Positions 31,718-41,600 of a stretch of 64,000 nucleotides of DNA are shown piece by piece (the first letter of the stretch is position 1; every line of letters starts with the position of its first letter). Source of the stretch: Phreatobacter sp. (GTDB lineage: Bacteria; Pseudomonadota; Alphaproteobacteria; Rhizobiales; Phreatobacteraceae); the NCBI RefSeq assembly GCF_027532945.1, contig NZ_JAPZTZ010000014.1, forward strand, positions 62,001 to 126,000, written 5' to 3'. The translations under genes were made by a program, and so were the position numbers. Under the pieces are notes generated by a model. The model saw nothing but the letters and a program-made list of their open reading frames with translations, ran no database searches and was not told the DNA's origin.

Positions 31718-32853
31718 GCCGTCCGCTCCAGCACAAAGCCGGCATGGCTGGAGAAGACCCCGCCATCGGCATGGCAATAGGCGAGCGGCGGCGGACCCTT
31801 GACCTGCCGGGTGCCGGCCTCGCCGCGCATCTGCCTGACAACCTCGACCACATGGGCGAGGAAGCCCGCCACGCCGGGATGGCCATAGGACAGGAGCCCG
31901 CCATGCAGGTTCAGCGGGAAGTGCCCGTCGCGGCCGAAGAGGCCGTCGCGCGCCATCGGCCCCGCCTGTCCGGGCGCGGCGAAGCCGAGGGCTTCGAGGA
32001 AGATGGCGAGCGTCGGTGTGAAGCTATCGTAGAGACCGAGCAGGCGCATGTCGGAAGCAGTTCGGCCGGCCCTCTCGAAGGCCGCTGATGCCGCCATCCG
32101 CGCGCCGAGGCCGAGATCATCCGGCATTTCCGAGACATGCTGGTGGGTGTGCGCCTCGCCCCAGCCGGCGAGCCGGATGGAGGCCCCCTGCCCCGGCTCC
32201 GCCGAGACCACCACGGCCGCTGCGCCGTCCGAGATCGGACAGCAGTCGAGCAGCTTCAGCGGCGTCGCCACGGGCTTTGAGGCCATGACGTCGTCGACGC
32301 CAATGGGCTTGGTCAGTTGCGCGCCGGGATGGTCGGCGGCATGGCGGCGCATGAGCACCGCGAGCTCGGCGAGGTCGCCTTCGCTGGCCCCGGTCTCATG
32401 CAGATGGCGGGCCGCCACCAGCGCATAATAGGCGGGAACAGAGGCGCCGAGCGGCACTTCGTGGACGGGATGGCCGACTCCCGCGAGGGTTTTGACCGCA
32501 TCGTCGCGGCTCTGGCCGGTGAGCCGGTTTTCGCCGCCCAGCACGAGAACATGCCGGCAGGCCCCGGCGGCGATGAGATGCCGGGCGAGGAGGATGCCGA
32601 CCGCGCCGGTCGCGCCGCCAACCGCCGCCTGATGGGCGTGGCGGGGCTTCAGCCCCAGCCGCTCCACCATGACGGTGGCGGTCATCAGATGCGGGAAGGT
32701 CGTGGCATAGCCGCAGACGAGCCCATCCACGGCCTCCAGCGGCAGGCCCGCATCGGTGATGGCGGTCCGTGCCGCCGTCTCCATCAGCGTCGGCGCGTCG
32801 GAACCCGGATGTTTGCCGAAGGCGGTGGCGGCGACGCCGGTGAGAAAGGCCAT
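31714..32853 (-). CDS. Thiolase family protein (SCP-x/acetyl-CoA acetyltransferase-like)
   Basis: GGATGAVGILLARHLIAAGACRHVLVLGGENR, LLDCCPISDGAAAVVV, LHGGLLSYGHPG. Confidence 0.9.
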   Translation of the reverse strand: MAFLTGVAATAFGKHPGSDAPTLMETAARTAITDAGLPLEAVDGLVCGYATTFPHLMTATVMVERLGLKPRHAHQAAVGGATGAVGILLARHLIAAGACRHVLVLGGENRLTGQSRDDAVKTLAGVGHPVHEVPLGASVPAYYALVAARHLHETGASEGDLAELAVLMRRHAADHPGAQLTKPIGVDDVMASKPVATPLKLLDCCPISDGAAAVVVSAEPGQGASIRLAGWGEAHTHQHVSEMPDDLGLGARMAASAAFERAGRTASDMRLLGLYDSFTPTLAIFLEALGFAAPGQAGPMARDGLFGRDGHFPLNLHGGLLSYGHPGVAGFLAHVVEVVRQMRGEAGTRQVKGPPPLAYCHADGGVFSSHAGFVLERTA

Positions 32854-32868
32854 GCGTCGCCCGGACCG

Positions 32869-33954
32869 TCAGGCCGTCGCTTCCAGCACGATGCGTCCGG
32901 CGACCTTGCCGGCCTCGAGGTCGTGCAGCGCCGCGTTCACCTGGCTCATCGGGCGCTTCTCGATCGGGATCGCCGGCAGCTTCACCTTGCGCACCAGGTC
33001 GATGAACTCCTTGAGCTCCTTCAGCGAGCCGACATAGGAGCCGCGGATGGAGATGGCCCGCATAGGGATGAAGGGCAGCGGATAGCGCAGCTCGCCGCCA
33101 TAGAGACCGACGATGACGAGCTGGCCGCCCTTGCGCAGGGCGTTGATGGCAAGCGTCGTCGTGCCCTCGGCACCGACGAAGTCGAGGGCGGAGGCGAGCT
33201 TACCCTCGCCGAAAGCGGCAAGCTGCTTCGCCGCATCCGGCGCGTTGGGGTCGAGCGTCGCGGCGACGCCGATGCTCTCGGCGATCTTCCGCTTCTCGGG
33301 CGAGGGATCGACGGCGATCACCGGGCCCATGCCGAGGGCTTTCAGCAGCTGAAGCGCCGTCTGACCGAGGCCGCCAATGCCGAAGACGGCGATCTTCTCG
33401 CCCTCGCGATGCGGGCGGATCTTGTTGACGGCGCTGAACACCGTGACGCCCGAACAGGCATAGGTGGCGGCCAGCGCCGGATCGAGACCCTCGACATCGA
33501 CGAGGAAGTCTTCGTCGCGCACCAGCACATGCTCGGCGAAGCCGCCGCGCGCCTGGACGCCGAGGAATTGCGGCTGGGCGCAGAGGTTCTCGTCGCCCGA
33601 CTTGCAGAGCGCGCAGTCGCCGCAGCCGATCCAGGTGTGGAGGAGCCGCCGGTCACCCGGCTTCACGCTGGTGACCTCGGGCCCGACCGCCTCGACCGTG
33701 CCGAGGATCTCGTGGCCAAGGGTCAGCGGCAGCTTGAGGCCGCGGTCGGAGAGGTTCAGCACCTTGCCGCCGCCGATATTGTACTTGCCCTCGCGGATGT
33801 GGATGTCCGAGTGGCAGACGCCGCAATGGCTGACCTTCATCAGCACTTCCCGGCCCTTCGGCACGGGACGCGGCTCCTCGGTCAGCACCAGCGGCTCGCA
33901 GGAGACGTTCAGCCGCCAGGAATGGGTGGTGCGGGCCTGCGTGAAACCGTCCAT
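32869..33954 (-). CDS. NAD(P)-dependent zinc alcohol dehydrogenase
   Basis: CGVCHSDIHI, LGHEILGTVEAVGPEV, GCGDCALCKSGDENLC, GIGGLGQTALQLLKA. Confidence 0.93.
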   Translation of the reverse strand: MDGFTQARTTHSWRLNVSCEPLVLTEEPRPVPKGREVLMKVSHCGVCHSDIHIREGKYNIGGGKVLNLSDRGLKLPLTLGHEILGTVEAVGPEVTSVKPGDRRLLHTWIGCGDCALCKSGDENLCAQPQFLGVQARGGFAEHVLVRDEDFLVDVEGLDPALAATYACSGVTVFSAVNKIRPHREGEKIAVFGIGGLGQTALQLLKALGMGPVIAVDPSPEKRKIAESIGVAATLDPNAPDAAKQLAAFGEGKLASALDFVGAEGTTTLAINALRKGGQLVIVGLYGGELRYPLPFIPMRAISIRGSYVGSLKELKEFIDLVRKVKLPAIPIEKRPMSQVNAALHDLEAGKVAGRIVLEATA

Positions 33955-34066
33955 GGCTGTCCTCCGTTCGGCCGCGCCCGTTGCCCGGGCGTCACTGCGA
34001 TGGAGGGGACGCTACCACGCGTTGCAGGTGAGACAATGTGCCGAAGGGCCGAGCCGCCCTGCACGC

Positions 34067-34456
34067 TCAGGCCGGGGTGGCGATGACGCTCACATGGGCG
34101 GCGACGACGCGCCAGCCCTCGGGCATCCGCGCCCAGGTCTGCATCTGCCGGCCGATCTTCTCAGGTCCCATGCTGGCCCGGCGGAACAGGGTCGAGGCAG
34201 TCGCCATGTCCCGGCCATAGGTGGTGATGACCGTGCGGTCCAGCGTGCGCTCGAGGCCCATGGGCGAGCGCCCGGCGCGGAAGGCGGCGATCTCGCCGAA
34301 GCCGTAGAGGTTCTCGGTGACGCCGTAGCGGATGGTCTGCGGCGCGTTCCAGAACAGCGCGTCGAGCGTGTCGACATCGTTGGTGGTGAGGGCCTTCTCG
34401 TAAATGGCGAAGGCGGCGCTCACCTCGGCGTGGACTTCTGGGTCGTTGATGACCAT
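34067..34456 (-). CDS. AtzH/HpxZ-like protein (DUF3225)
   Basis: [63 protein letters not shown]. Confidence 0.88.
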   Translation of the reverse strand: MVINDPEVHAEVSAAFAIYEKALTTNDVDTLDALFWNAPQTIRYGVTENLYGFGEIAAFRAGRSPMGLERTLDRTVITTYGRDMATASTLFRRASMGPEKIGRQMQTWARMPEGWRVVAAHVSVIATPA

Positions 34457-34482
34457 GGCAGGCTCCGGAAGGGGCGCCGCGG

Positions 34483-34611
34483 TCAGGGATGGCTCCCCGC
34501 CGCCAGCGCCGGGTGGATCAGGTTGAGGCCCGCCGCCGGATCGGCAGCGGCGACAATGGCGGCAACCGCGCAGGCGGTGACGAGAACCGTGGCGAAGACC
34601 AGGACACGCAT
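34483..34611 (-). CDS. Putative 42-aa small exported/membrane peptide
   Basis: [42 protein letters not shown], preceded by GGGGAGGATGTC-ATG. Confidence 0.5.
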   Translation of the reverse strand: MRVLVFATVLVTACAVAAIVAAADPAAGLNLIHPALAAGSHP

Positions 34612-34723
34612 GACATCCTCCCCGGATATGGGAGGACAACGCCCCGCGACGGCAAGGGTCCCCTTGGTCGCGCGCCTTTGAAGACAATCGTCCCCATCGT
34701 GGTGAACGCTCCGTTAAGCGCGG

Positions 34724-36124
34724 TCACAGCCGGGCGATCCGCGAGGCGACGACGCCTTCGCGCTCCAGATGGGCGGCAACCCGCACGGCCACGTCCTCGC
34801 GCCACGGTGCAGCAATGACCTGGACGCCGATCGGCAAGGCCTCGCCCGCGGTCCAGACGGGCACGCTCACCACCGGCAGGCCGATGAAGGAGAAGGGCTG
34901 CGTGAACAGGCCGAGATTGGCCCGCACCGGCATGGACTTGCCGTCGAGGTCGAAGACCTTCTGCCCAAGCGCAGGCGCCGGCGTCGGCGTGGAGGGCGCG
35001 AGGATCACGTCCACGTCGCGGAAGAGTTCGAGCACGGCGGCACGGTAGGTGCGGCGCAGCCGCTGGGCGCGGTGGACATGGACAGCCGGCAGCAGCGCCC
35101 CGGCGATCAACCGGTCACGGGTGTCAGGGTCGAAATCGCCGGCGCGGGTCCTCAGCCGGTCGAGATGCAGCGCCCCGCCCTCCGAGCAGGTGATGACGAA
35201 GGCGGCAGCGCGGGCGGCAGCGACGTTCGGGATCTCGACCGTCCCAGCGCCGAGCGCGTCGGCGACCCGTGCCGTGGCGGCGCGGGCAGCCTCCGTCTGC
35301 ATCTGGTCGAAATAGCCGGTGGCGCGGGCGACGCGCAGTCCGCCGATGCCGCGCTCGACCTCGGGCGTCAGCGGCGGTGCGGGCCGATCCTGCGAGACCG
35401 GGTCATCCGGGTCGTGGCCGCGCATGGCATCGTAGAAGGCGGCGATGTCGGCGGTGGACCGGCCGAGCGGCCCCAGATGGTCGAGGCTGGTGACGAAGGG
35501 AAAGGACCGCGCCCGCGACAGCCGCCCGAAGGTCGGTTTCAGGCCGAACAAGCCGCAGAGCGACGCGGGCACGCGGATGGAGCCATTGGTGTCCGAGCCG
35601 AGCGCCACCGGCACGAAACCGGCGGCGGGCGCTGCGCCGGACCCACCGGACGAGCCGCCCGTCATGCGGGTCAGGTCATGCGGATTGCGCGAGGGCCCAT
35701 CATGGGCATTCTCACCGGTGAAGTCATAGGCATATTCGCCCATGTTGAGCGCGCCGAGCAGGACGGCATCGGCGGCGGCGAGCTTCTCGATCAGCGCCGC
35801 ATCGCGCGGGGCCGGCGGGTGGTCGCGGTTGATCTTGGAGCCCGCGACCGTCGGCATCCCCGCGATGTCGAAGAGGTTCTTCACCGCATAGGGCACGCCG
35901 GCGAGCGGCCCAACCGGCGCGCCGCCGCGGATCTTCGCATCGACCGCATCGGCCTCGGCAAGCGCCCGCTCCGTGGTGACCGCCGTGAAGGCCCCGACCT
36001 TCCCGTCATGGGTGGCGATGCGGACGAGATGGGCCTCGGCGACGGCGCGGGCGGAGAAGGTCCCGGAACGCACACCCGCGGCGATGGCGGTGGCGGAGAG
36101 CTGGGTCAGGTCGTCCATGGTCAC
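34724..36124 (-). CDS. AtzE/HpxY-like amidase signature family protein
   Basis: Amidase signature (GSSGGSGAAPAAGFVPVALGSDTNGSIRVPASLCGLFGLKPT); GTG start overlaps the stop of the upstream atzG-like gene. Confidence 0.9.
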   Translation of the reverse strand: MTMDDLTQLSATAIAAGVRSGTFSARAVAEAHLVRIATHDGKVGAFTAVTTERALAEADAVDAKIRGGAPVGPLAGVPYAVKNLFDIAGMPTVAGSKINRDHPPAPRDAALIEKLAAADAVLLGALNMGEYAYDFTGENAHDGPSRNPHDLTRMTGGSSGGSGAAPAAGFVPVALGSDTNGSIRVPASLCGLFGLKPTFGRLSRARSFPFVTSLDHLGPLGRSTADIAAFYDAMRGHDPDDPVSQDRPAPPLTPEVERGIGGLRVARATGYFDQMQTEAARAATARVADALGAGTVEIPNVAAARAAAFVITCSEGGALHLDRLRTRAGDFDPDTRDRLIAGALLPAVHVHRAQRLRRTYRAAVLELFRDVDVILAPSTPTPAPALGQKVFDLDGKSMPVRANLGLFTQPFSFIGLPVVSVPVWTAGEALPIGVQVIAAPWREDVAVRVAAHLEREGVVASRIARL

Positions 36125-36342
36125 GCCTCGAACACGGGCGCGGGCTCGTCATGATCGCCGAGATCGGCGCTGGCGACGAGGGCGGCGAGGCGAAGCGCGA
36201 TCTGCAGGTTGAGAACGACGCCGGGCCGATAGGTCTCGGTGACCTCAAGCCCCATCAGCGGCGCCATGGCATCGATCAGGCGCTCGGCCTCCTCGGCCGT
36301 GGGTTCCGAAGCTGACATTGCGCCCTCCCTGCCTGCAAGCAT
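36121..36342 (-). CDS. AtzG/HpxX-like small subunit (DUF4089)
   Basis: LIDAMAPLMGLEVTETYRPGVVLNLQIALRLAALV; directly upstream of and overlapping the atzE-like gene. Confidence 0.85.
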   Translation of the reverse strand: MLAGREGAMSASEPTAEEAERLIDAMAPLMGLEVTETYRPGVVLNLQIALRLAALVASADLGDHDEPAPVFEA

Positions 36343-36436
36343 GCGTCATATGCCTTGAAAACAGGCACAAGGCCGGCGCGACATCGCCGTTGCATACAGG
36401 GGAGCAAGAGCGGGGCCACGCCCCGCCCGGTGGGCG

Positions 36437-37717
36437 TCAATGCCCGCGATAGAGCAGGCGCGCGCGGATCGTGCCGGGCAGGTCGCGGATCTGGTCGAGG
36501 ATGGCTTCCGCCTCCGGCACCGCGCCATCGGCCTCCAGCACCACGTAACCGATCTCGCCGTCGGTCTGGTAATACTGCGCGGCAATGTTGATGCTGCGGG
36601 CGGCGAAGACGTCGTTGAGGCGGCGGAGTTCGCCCGGCAGGTTGCGCTGCACCTGGATGAAGCGGGTGCCGGCGGGCCGCACCGGCAGCTGCACCTGCGG
36701 GAAATTCACCGCGCCGGTGGTCGAACCGACGTCGGAATACTCGACGAACTTGCGCGCGACCTCCGCGCCGATCCGCTCCTGCGCCTCTTCCGTCGAGCCG
36801 CCGACATGCGGCGTGAGGATGACGTTGTCGAGGCCCTGGATCGGGGTCACGAAGGGATCGGCATTGGACGAAGGCTCGACCGGGAAGACGTCGACGGCAG
36901 CGCCGCGCAGATGGCCGGATTTCAGCGCTGCCGCCAGTGCGTCAAGGTCCAACACCGTGCCGCGGGCATTGTTGATGAGATAGGCGCCCTTCTTCATGGC
37001 GGCGATCTCGCGCGCTCCGATCATGCCCTGCGTCGCCGGCGTCTCCGGCAGATGCAGCGAGATGACGTCCGAGCGACCGAGGAGATCCAGCAGGTCCTCC
37101 GCCGGTTCCACATTGCCGTGGCGCAGTTTGTCGGTGTGATCGAAATAGATGACCCGCATGCCCATGGCCTCGGCCAGCACGGCGAGCTGCGAGCCGATAT
37201 TGCCGTATCCGACGATGCCGAGCGTCTTGCCGCGCACCTCGGAACTGTCGATGGCCGACTTGTCCCAGGCCCCCGCATGGGCGGCTGTGGATTTGGGGAA
37301 GATGCGCCGCATTAGCATGACGATCTCGGCAATCGTCAGTTCGGCCACCGACCGGGTGTTGGAGAAGGGCGCGTTGAAGACCGGCACGCCCGCACGGTTG
37401 GCCGCGACGAGATCGACCTGGTTGGTGCCAACCGAAAAACAGCCAATGGCGATGAGCCGGTCGGCAGCGGCGAGGATCTCCGGCGTGATCTGGGTGCGCG
37501 AGCGGATGCCAAGCAGATGGACGCCGCGGATCGCCTTGGTCAGAGCCGCACCGTCCAGCGCCTTGGGCAGCCGCTCGATATTGGTGTAGCCAGCGGTTTT
37601 GAGGACGTTCACCGCGGTGTCGGAAATGCCCTCGAGCAGGAGGATCTTGATCCGATCCTTCGACAGCGACAGCGCGGCCTTTGCGCCAGGCGCGGCGGTT
37701 TTCTTGGACGAGGGCAT
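36437..37717 (-). CDS. serA: D-3-phosphoglycerate dehydrogenase
   Basis: LLGIRSRTQITPEILAAADRLIAIGCFSVGTNQVDL, GIVGYGNIGSQLAVLAEAMGM, C-terminal ACT-like domain. Confidence 0.93.
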   Translation of the reverse strand: MPSSKKTAAPGAKAALSLSKDRIKILLLEGISDTAVNVLKTAGYTNIERLPKALDGAALTKAIRGVHLLGIRSRTQITPEILAAADRLIAIGCFSVGTNQVDLVAANRAGVPVFNAPFSNTRSVAELTIAEIVMLMRRIFPKSTAAHAGAWDKSAIDSSEVRGKTLGIVGYGNIGSQLAVLAEAMGMRVIYFDHTDKLRHGNVEPAEDLLDLLGRSDVISLHLPETPATQGMIGAREIAAMKKGAYLINNARGTVLDLDALAAALKSGHLRGAAVDVFPVEPSSNADPFVTPIQGLDNVILTPHVGGSTEEAQERIGAEVARKFVEYSDVGSTTGAVNFPQVQLPVRPAGTRFIQVQRNLPGELRRLNDVFAARSINIAAQYYQTDGEIGYVVLEADGAVPEAEAILDQIRDLPGTIRARLLYRGH

Positions 37718-37856
37718 GGGGAGTTCCGTCAGCGGCGGTCGAGGCGCCACGGCATGACAGGAAGCGGGCGTCGGGGCAAGGGCGAGGCCGCTCTTGCGGA
37801 CAAGGGCAGGCCGTACCGCACGCCGGGAGCCGCTGGTGCGGCTCCCGCGGGAGCGA

Positions 37857-38315
37857 TCACCGCGTGCGGTCGATCATCTGGGTGAGCGTGTCGTGCGTGC
37901 GCTTCAGTTCGATGATCGCCTCTTCGATCTCGCGCTTCTGCTGCTCGAGATGGGCGATCTGCTCGAGGCACTTCTCGCGCGACAGCTTGAGCTGCTGGTC
38001 GGGGCCGGCATCGTTGCGCTCATGGGCCTCGATCATCTCGGCGATCTCGGCAAGGGTGAAGCCGAGGCGCTTGCCCTTAAGGATCAGCTGCAGACGAACG
38101 CGGTCGGCCGCGCTGTAGAGGCGGGCGAGACCCTCGCGGCGCGGCGAGAGCAGGCCCTTGTCCTCGTAGAAGCGCAGGGCGCGGAGGGTGACGTCAAACT
38201 CACGGGCGAGGTCGCCGATCGTGTAGACGGCCGGACCGGACTTGGCGGCCTCGGCGTCGTCTTCGATCCAAAAGACGTCGTCGTCGTTGCGGGTCATGAA
38301 GGACTTCCGTTCCAT
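37857..38315 (-). CDS. MerR family transcriptional regulator
   Basis: YTIGDLAREFDVTLRALRFYEDKGLLSPRREGLARLYSAADRVRLQLI. Confidence 0.9.
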   Translation of the reverse strand: MERKSFMTRNDDDVFWIEDDAEAAKSGPAVYTIGDLAREFDVTLRALRFYEDKGLLSPRREGLARLYSAADRVRLQLILKGKRLGFTLAEIAEMIEAHERNDAGPDQQLKLSREKCLEQIAHLEQQKREIEEAIIELKRTHDTLTQMIDRTR

Positions 38316-38523
38316 AATCTGCTCCGTCCTCGCGGGCGAGGAAACCACAAGCGATGAAGGGACCACGTTAGCCGACGCGACGGGTCCGAATCCACCCTTT
38401 GGGGCCATGCCGATACGTTAGTTACCGTTAGGATAAGGCGACGTACGCAGACAGCTAGGCCTACAAACACTTACCAGCGGTTTAACGGTTAACGTGTGTT
38501 TCCCGGACGCCGAAATTTTTCCG

Positions 38524-38538
38524 TTAACGCTCCATTTA
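38524..38538. promoter_or_regulatory. CtrA-like box upstream of the podJ-like gene
   Basis: TTAA-CGCTCCA-TTTA (one mismatch to TTAA-N7-TTAA); a second TTAACGGTTAAC cluster lies at 38482-38493. Confidence 0.45.
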
Positions 38539-38670
38539 CCATGAGGACCGAGATTGCACGTGGGTCGTGCTGCGGCGGCACCCAAGGATTCGCCACCGAG
38601 AATGCCCCGAACGGAACCAGCCGTCCAGCACGGCGGCCGTGACGTCTGTTTCGCCAAGTGTGGACCCGGC

Positions 38671-41600
38671 ATGCGACACACGATCCCCTGGAGCGTGAAA
38701 GGCGTCGATCAGGACGCTAAGGAGGCCGCGAAAGAGGCCGCCCGGCGCTCGGGCATGTCGCTTGGCGAATGGCTGAACACGGTCATCGCCGAACAGGCCG
38801 CCGACGCTGCGCCGGAAGACCAGGACAGCGGCCTCGCCACGGTCACCCGCCGGCTTGAGTCGATTTCCCAGCGTCTCGACGCGGTGACGCGCCGCGAGAG
38901 CGCAACCGCCATCCCCGCTGCCTCCGTCGCCCGCACCGACCAGACGGACATCGTCCGTGCCCTCGACGCGGTGGCGCGGCTGGCCGAGATTTCCGAGCGC
39001 CGGTCGGCCGCCGCCATCGAGGCGGTTGAGCGCATCGGCTCGCGCCCGGCTGCAACGCCGGGCATGGCTGCCCCTCTCCCGCAGGCGGCCCCGCGCCAGG
39101 ACCACAGCGCCGAACTCGACGCCATCGCCCGGTCGATCCGCAATCTCGACATGCCGGCACCGCGCCGGCAGCCCATCGAGCCGCCGGCCGCCCGTCGCGG
39201 CCTGCGCGGTGACATCGATTCCTCCATGGCCGAGATCGCGGCGCGCCAGCATGCGCTCGCGGGCAGCCGTGGCGCTCCGGCTGTGGCGGCGGCGCCGCCG
39301 CCGGTGACCATCGCGGCCCCGCCACTCGCCCCGGCCCAGCCGATCACCCTCGACCTCAGCCCGATCGCCAACCGGCTGGACGCCTTGTCGCGGCAGATCG
39401 ACACGGTGCTCGCCCAGGCCCGCCCGGCGGCGAAGCCGGCAGATGCCCAGCTTGCCGGCGAGATCGGACGCCTGTCGCAGCGCATCGACACCCTCGCAGC
39501 CCCCGTCAGCGACGGGCTCCACGGCGAGATCCGCAGCCTGTCCGGCCGCATCGAGCAGATGCGCCGCGAACTCGCCGCGCGTGAAACCGGCCAGCACGAC
39601 CATGCGGTGGCCGGCCTTCGCGCCGACATCGCCGCCATGGCCGAGCAACTCGCCGACCTCGCCCCCCGGCGCGCCGTCGAGTCGCTGGAAGCCGAGGTCC
39701 ACGCCCTCGCCGACCGCCTGCACGAGATCCGCGCCAAAGGCCTGCCAGCGGAGCCGCTGCAGGACCTCATCGGCGAGTTCGAGCGCACCATCTCCCGTCT
39801 CATGCCGGCCGAGGGCATCGCCGAGGAGCTGCGCGACATGTCGCGGCGCATCGACGACCTCTCCGCCCGCGGCATGAGCCAGGCCCAGGTCGCCCGCCTT
39901 GCCGACGAAACCTTTGCCATTCGCTCCATGCTCGCCGATACGGTGAGCCGCGACGTGGTCGATGCGCTGGGCGCTCAGATCGCGGCGCTCGGCCGCCGCA
40001 TCGACGACATGGCCCACGAAATAGCCGAGGAGCGCGCCCGCCCCGCTCCCGCCAGCGACGTCACGGCCATCACCGCCGCCATCGAGGCGCGGATCGACGA
40101 GATCGCCGACCGCCTGGCCGCTGCGCCGCGTCCCGCGGTGCCTGCTGCCTCCAATCCCCAGCTCGAGGAGGCGCTGCGTCGCCTCGCCGACAAGCTGGAA
40201 GACAGCCACACGCGTCCGGACGATCCGAAGGCTCTTGCCGAGATCGAGCGCCACATTCTCAGCCTCGCCGCCAAGATCGACGCCGCGGACGGTCGCTTCG
40301 CCCAACTCGGCACCATCGAGCGCGGCCTGTCCGATCTCTTCGTGCAGATGGAGGAGATGCGGGCGAGCGCCGTGGAGGCCGCCGAACGTGCCGCTCGCCA
40401 GGCGGTTGCCGCCGCGAATGCCGGTGCTGCGCCCTCCGAGGGCGAGATCGAGGCGCTGCGACGGGAGATCGCCGAAGTCCGCCGCGCCCGCGAGGCGCTG
40501 GATGCCGCCCCGGCCGCCCAGACCGTCGATGCCGTCCAGCAGACCTTCGAGCGGGTCGCCCGCCGCATCGCCGAGATTGAGCCGACCGCCGCGCCCGCTG
40601 CGGCCGAGCCTGCTCCCTCCACGGCCCGCACTGAGCCCGCCACCGATCGCCGGGCCGCAACGCCCGTCGTCGCCGAGCGCGCCGCCTCTCCGGTCGCCCG
40701 CCAGGGCGCCCCGTCGCGTCCGCCGGGCAGCGTCGACCTGCCGCTTGAGCCAGGCTCAGGGGCACCGCGTGTCCGCCCGCCCGCGGCCGGCGCGACCCAG
40801 TCCGCCAGCGCGACCAAGACCGATTTCATCGCTGCCGCCCGCCGCGCCGCCAAGGCCGCCGCGGCCGAGCCGACCCAGCGCGACAATAGTGCCGATGCCC
40901 CGGCGAAGGCTGGCTTTCTTGCCCGCTTCCGCGGCGGTGCCAAGGCCGTGCCGACCGACGAGGCAACTCCCGCCAAGGAGCCCCGCTTCCGCCTGCCCGG
41001 CATGGGCAGCAAAGCTGCTGCGGCAAAGGTCGAACCCGAGGTAGAGACCGTCCAGGCTGCCGCTCCGGCCGCCGCACCGGCTGCCGAGCCTGTGATCGCG
41101 ATCGACGCTGCCGAGCGCCCGGTCGTTTCGGTGAACCGCAAGACTCTGCTCATGGGCATCGCCGCGGCACTGCTGGTGCTCGCCGCCGGCATCGCCACCA
41201 TGCCGAAGATCCGCAGCCTCATCGACGCCACCGGCCAGCAGCAGGTCACAGCGCCCCGCGCCGCCGGCGAGGCTCCCGCCGCCACGGCTCCGGCCGCAGC
41301 GCCCGCACCGGCGGCTGCCACGATCACCTCCGCGCCGGCCGAGGCGACGCCGGCTGCGGACCCCGCGCCAACACCGCCGGCCGCCGAAACCGCGCCGGAG
41401 ACCACCGGCTCCGTCGCGCGGACCCCGCCGACCGGCGCCGGCACGACGCTGTCGCCCTCGGGCTGGCAGCCCATCGACACCCGCACGGGGCGTCCGGTCA
41501 CCATCCCGCCGGCCCTGAAGGCCGCCGCCGATGCGGGCGATCCGATCGCCGCGTTCGAACTCGGCACCCGCTATCTCGAGGGCCGCGGCGTCGCCGTCAG

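Noticed and set aside
31714-31904. N-terminal extension of the quinone oxidoreductase ORF (30129..31904)
   Set aside because: The upstream 260 codons overlap DUF1192, DUF35 and thiolase genes and are not oxidoreductase-like; the start is reassigned to 31127.
37822-37851. Terminator after the MerR gene (gggagccgctggtgcggctccc)
   Set aside because: A stem is present but lacks a U-tract in either direction, so it is not called as a terminator.
38536-40305. 589-aa minus-strand ORF opposite podJ
   Set aside because: Shadow of the coiled-coil coding region; G/D/H/R-rich translation without motifs.
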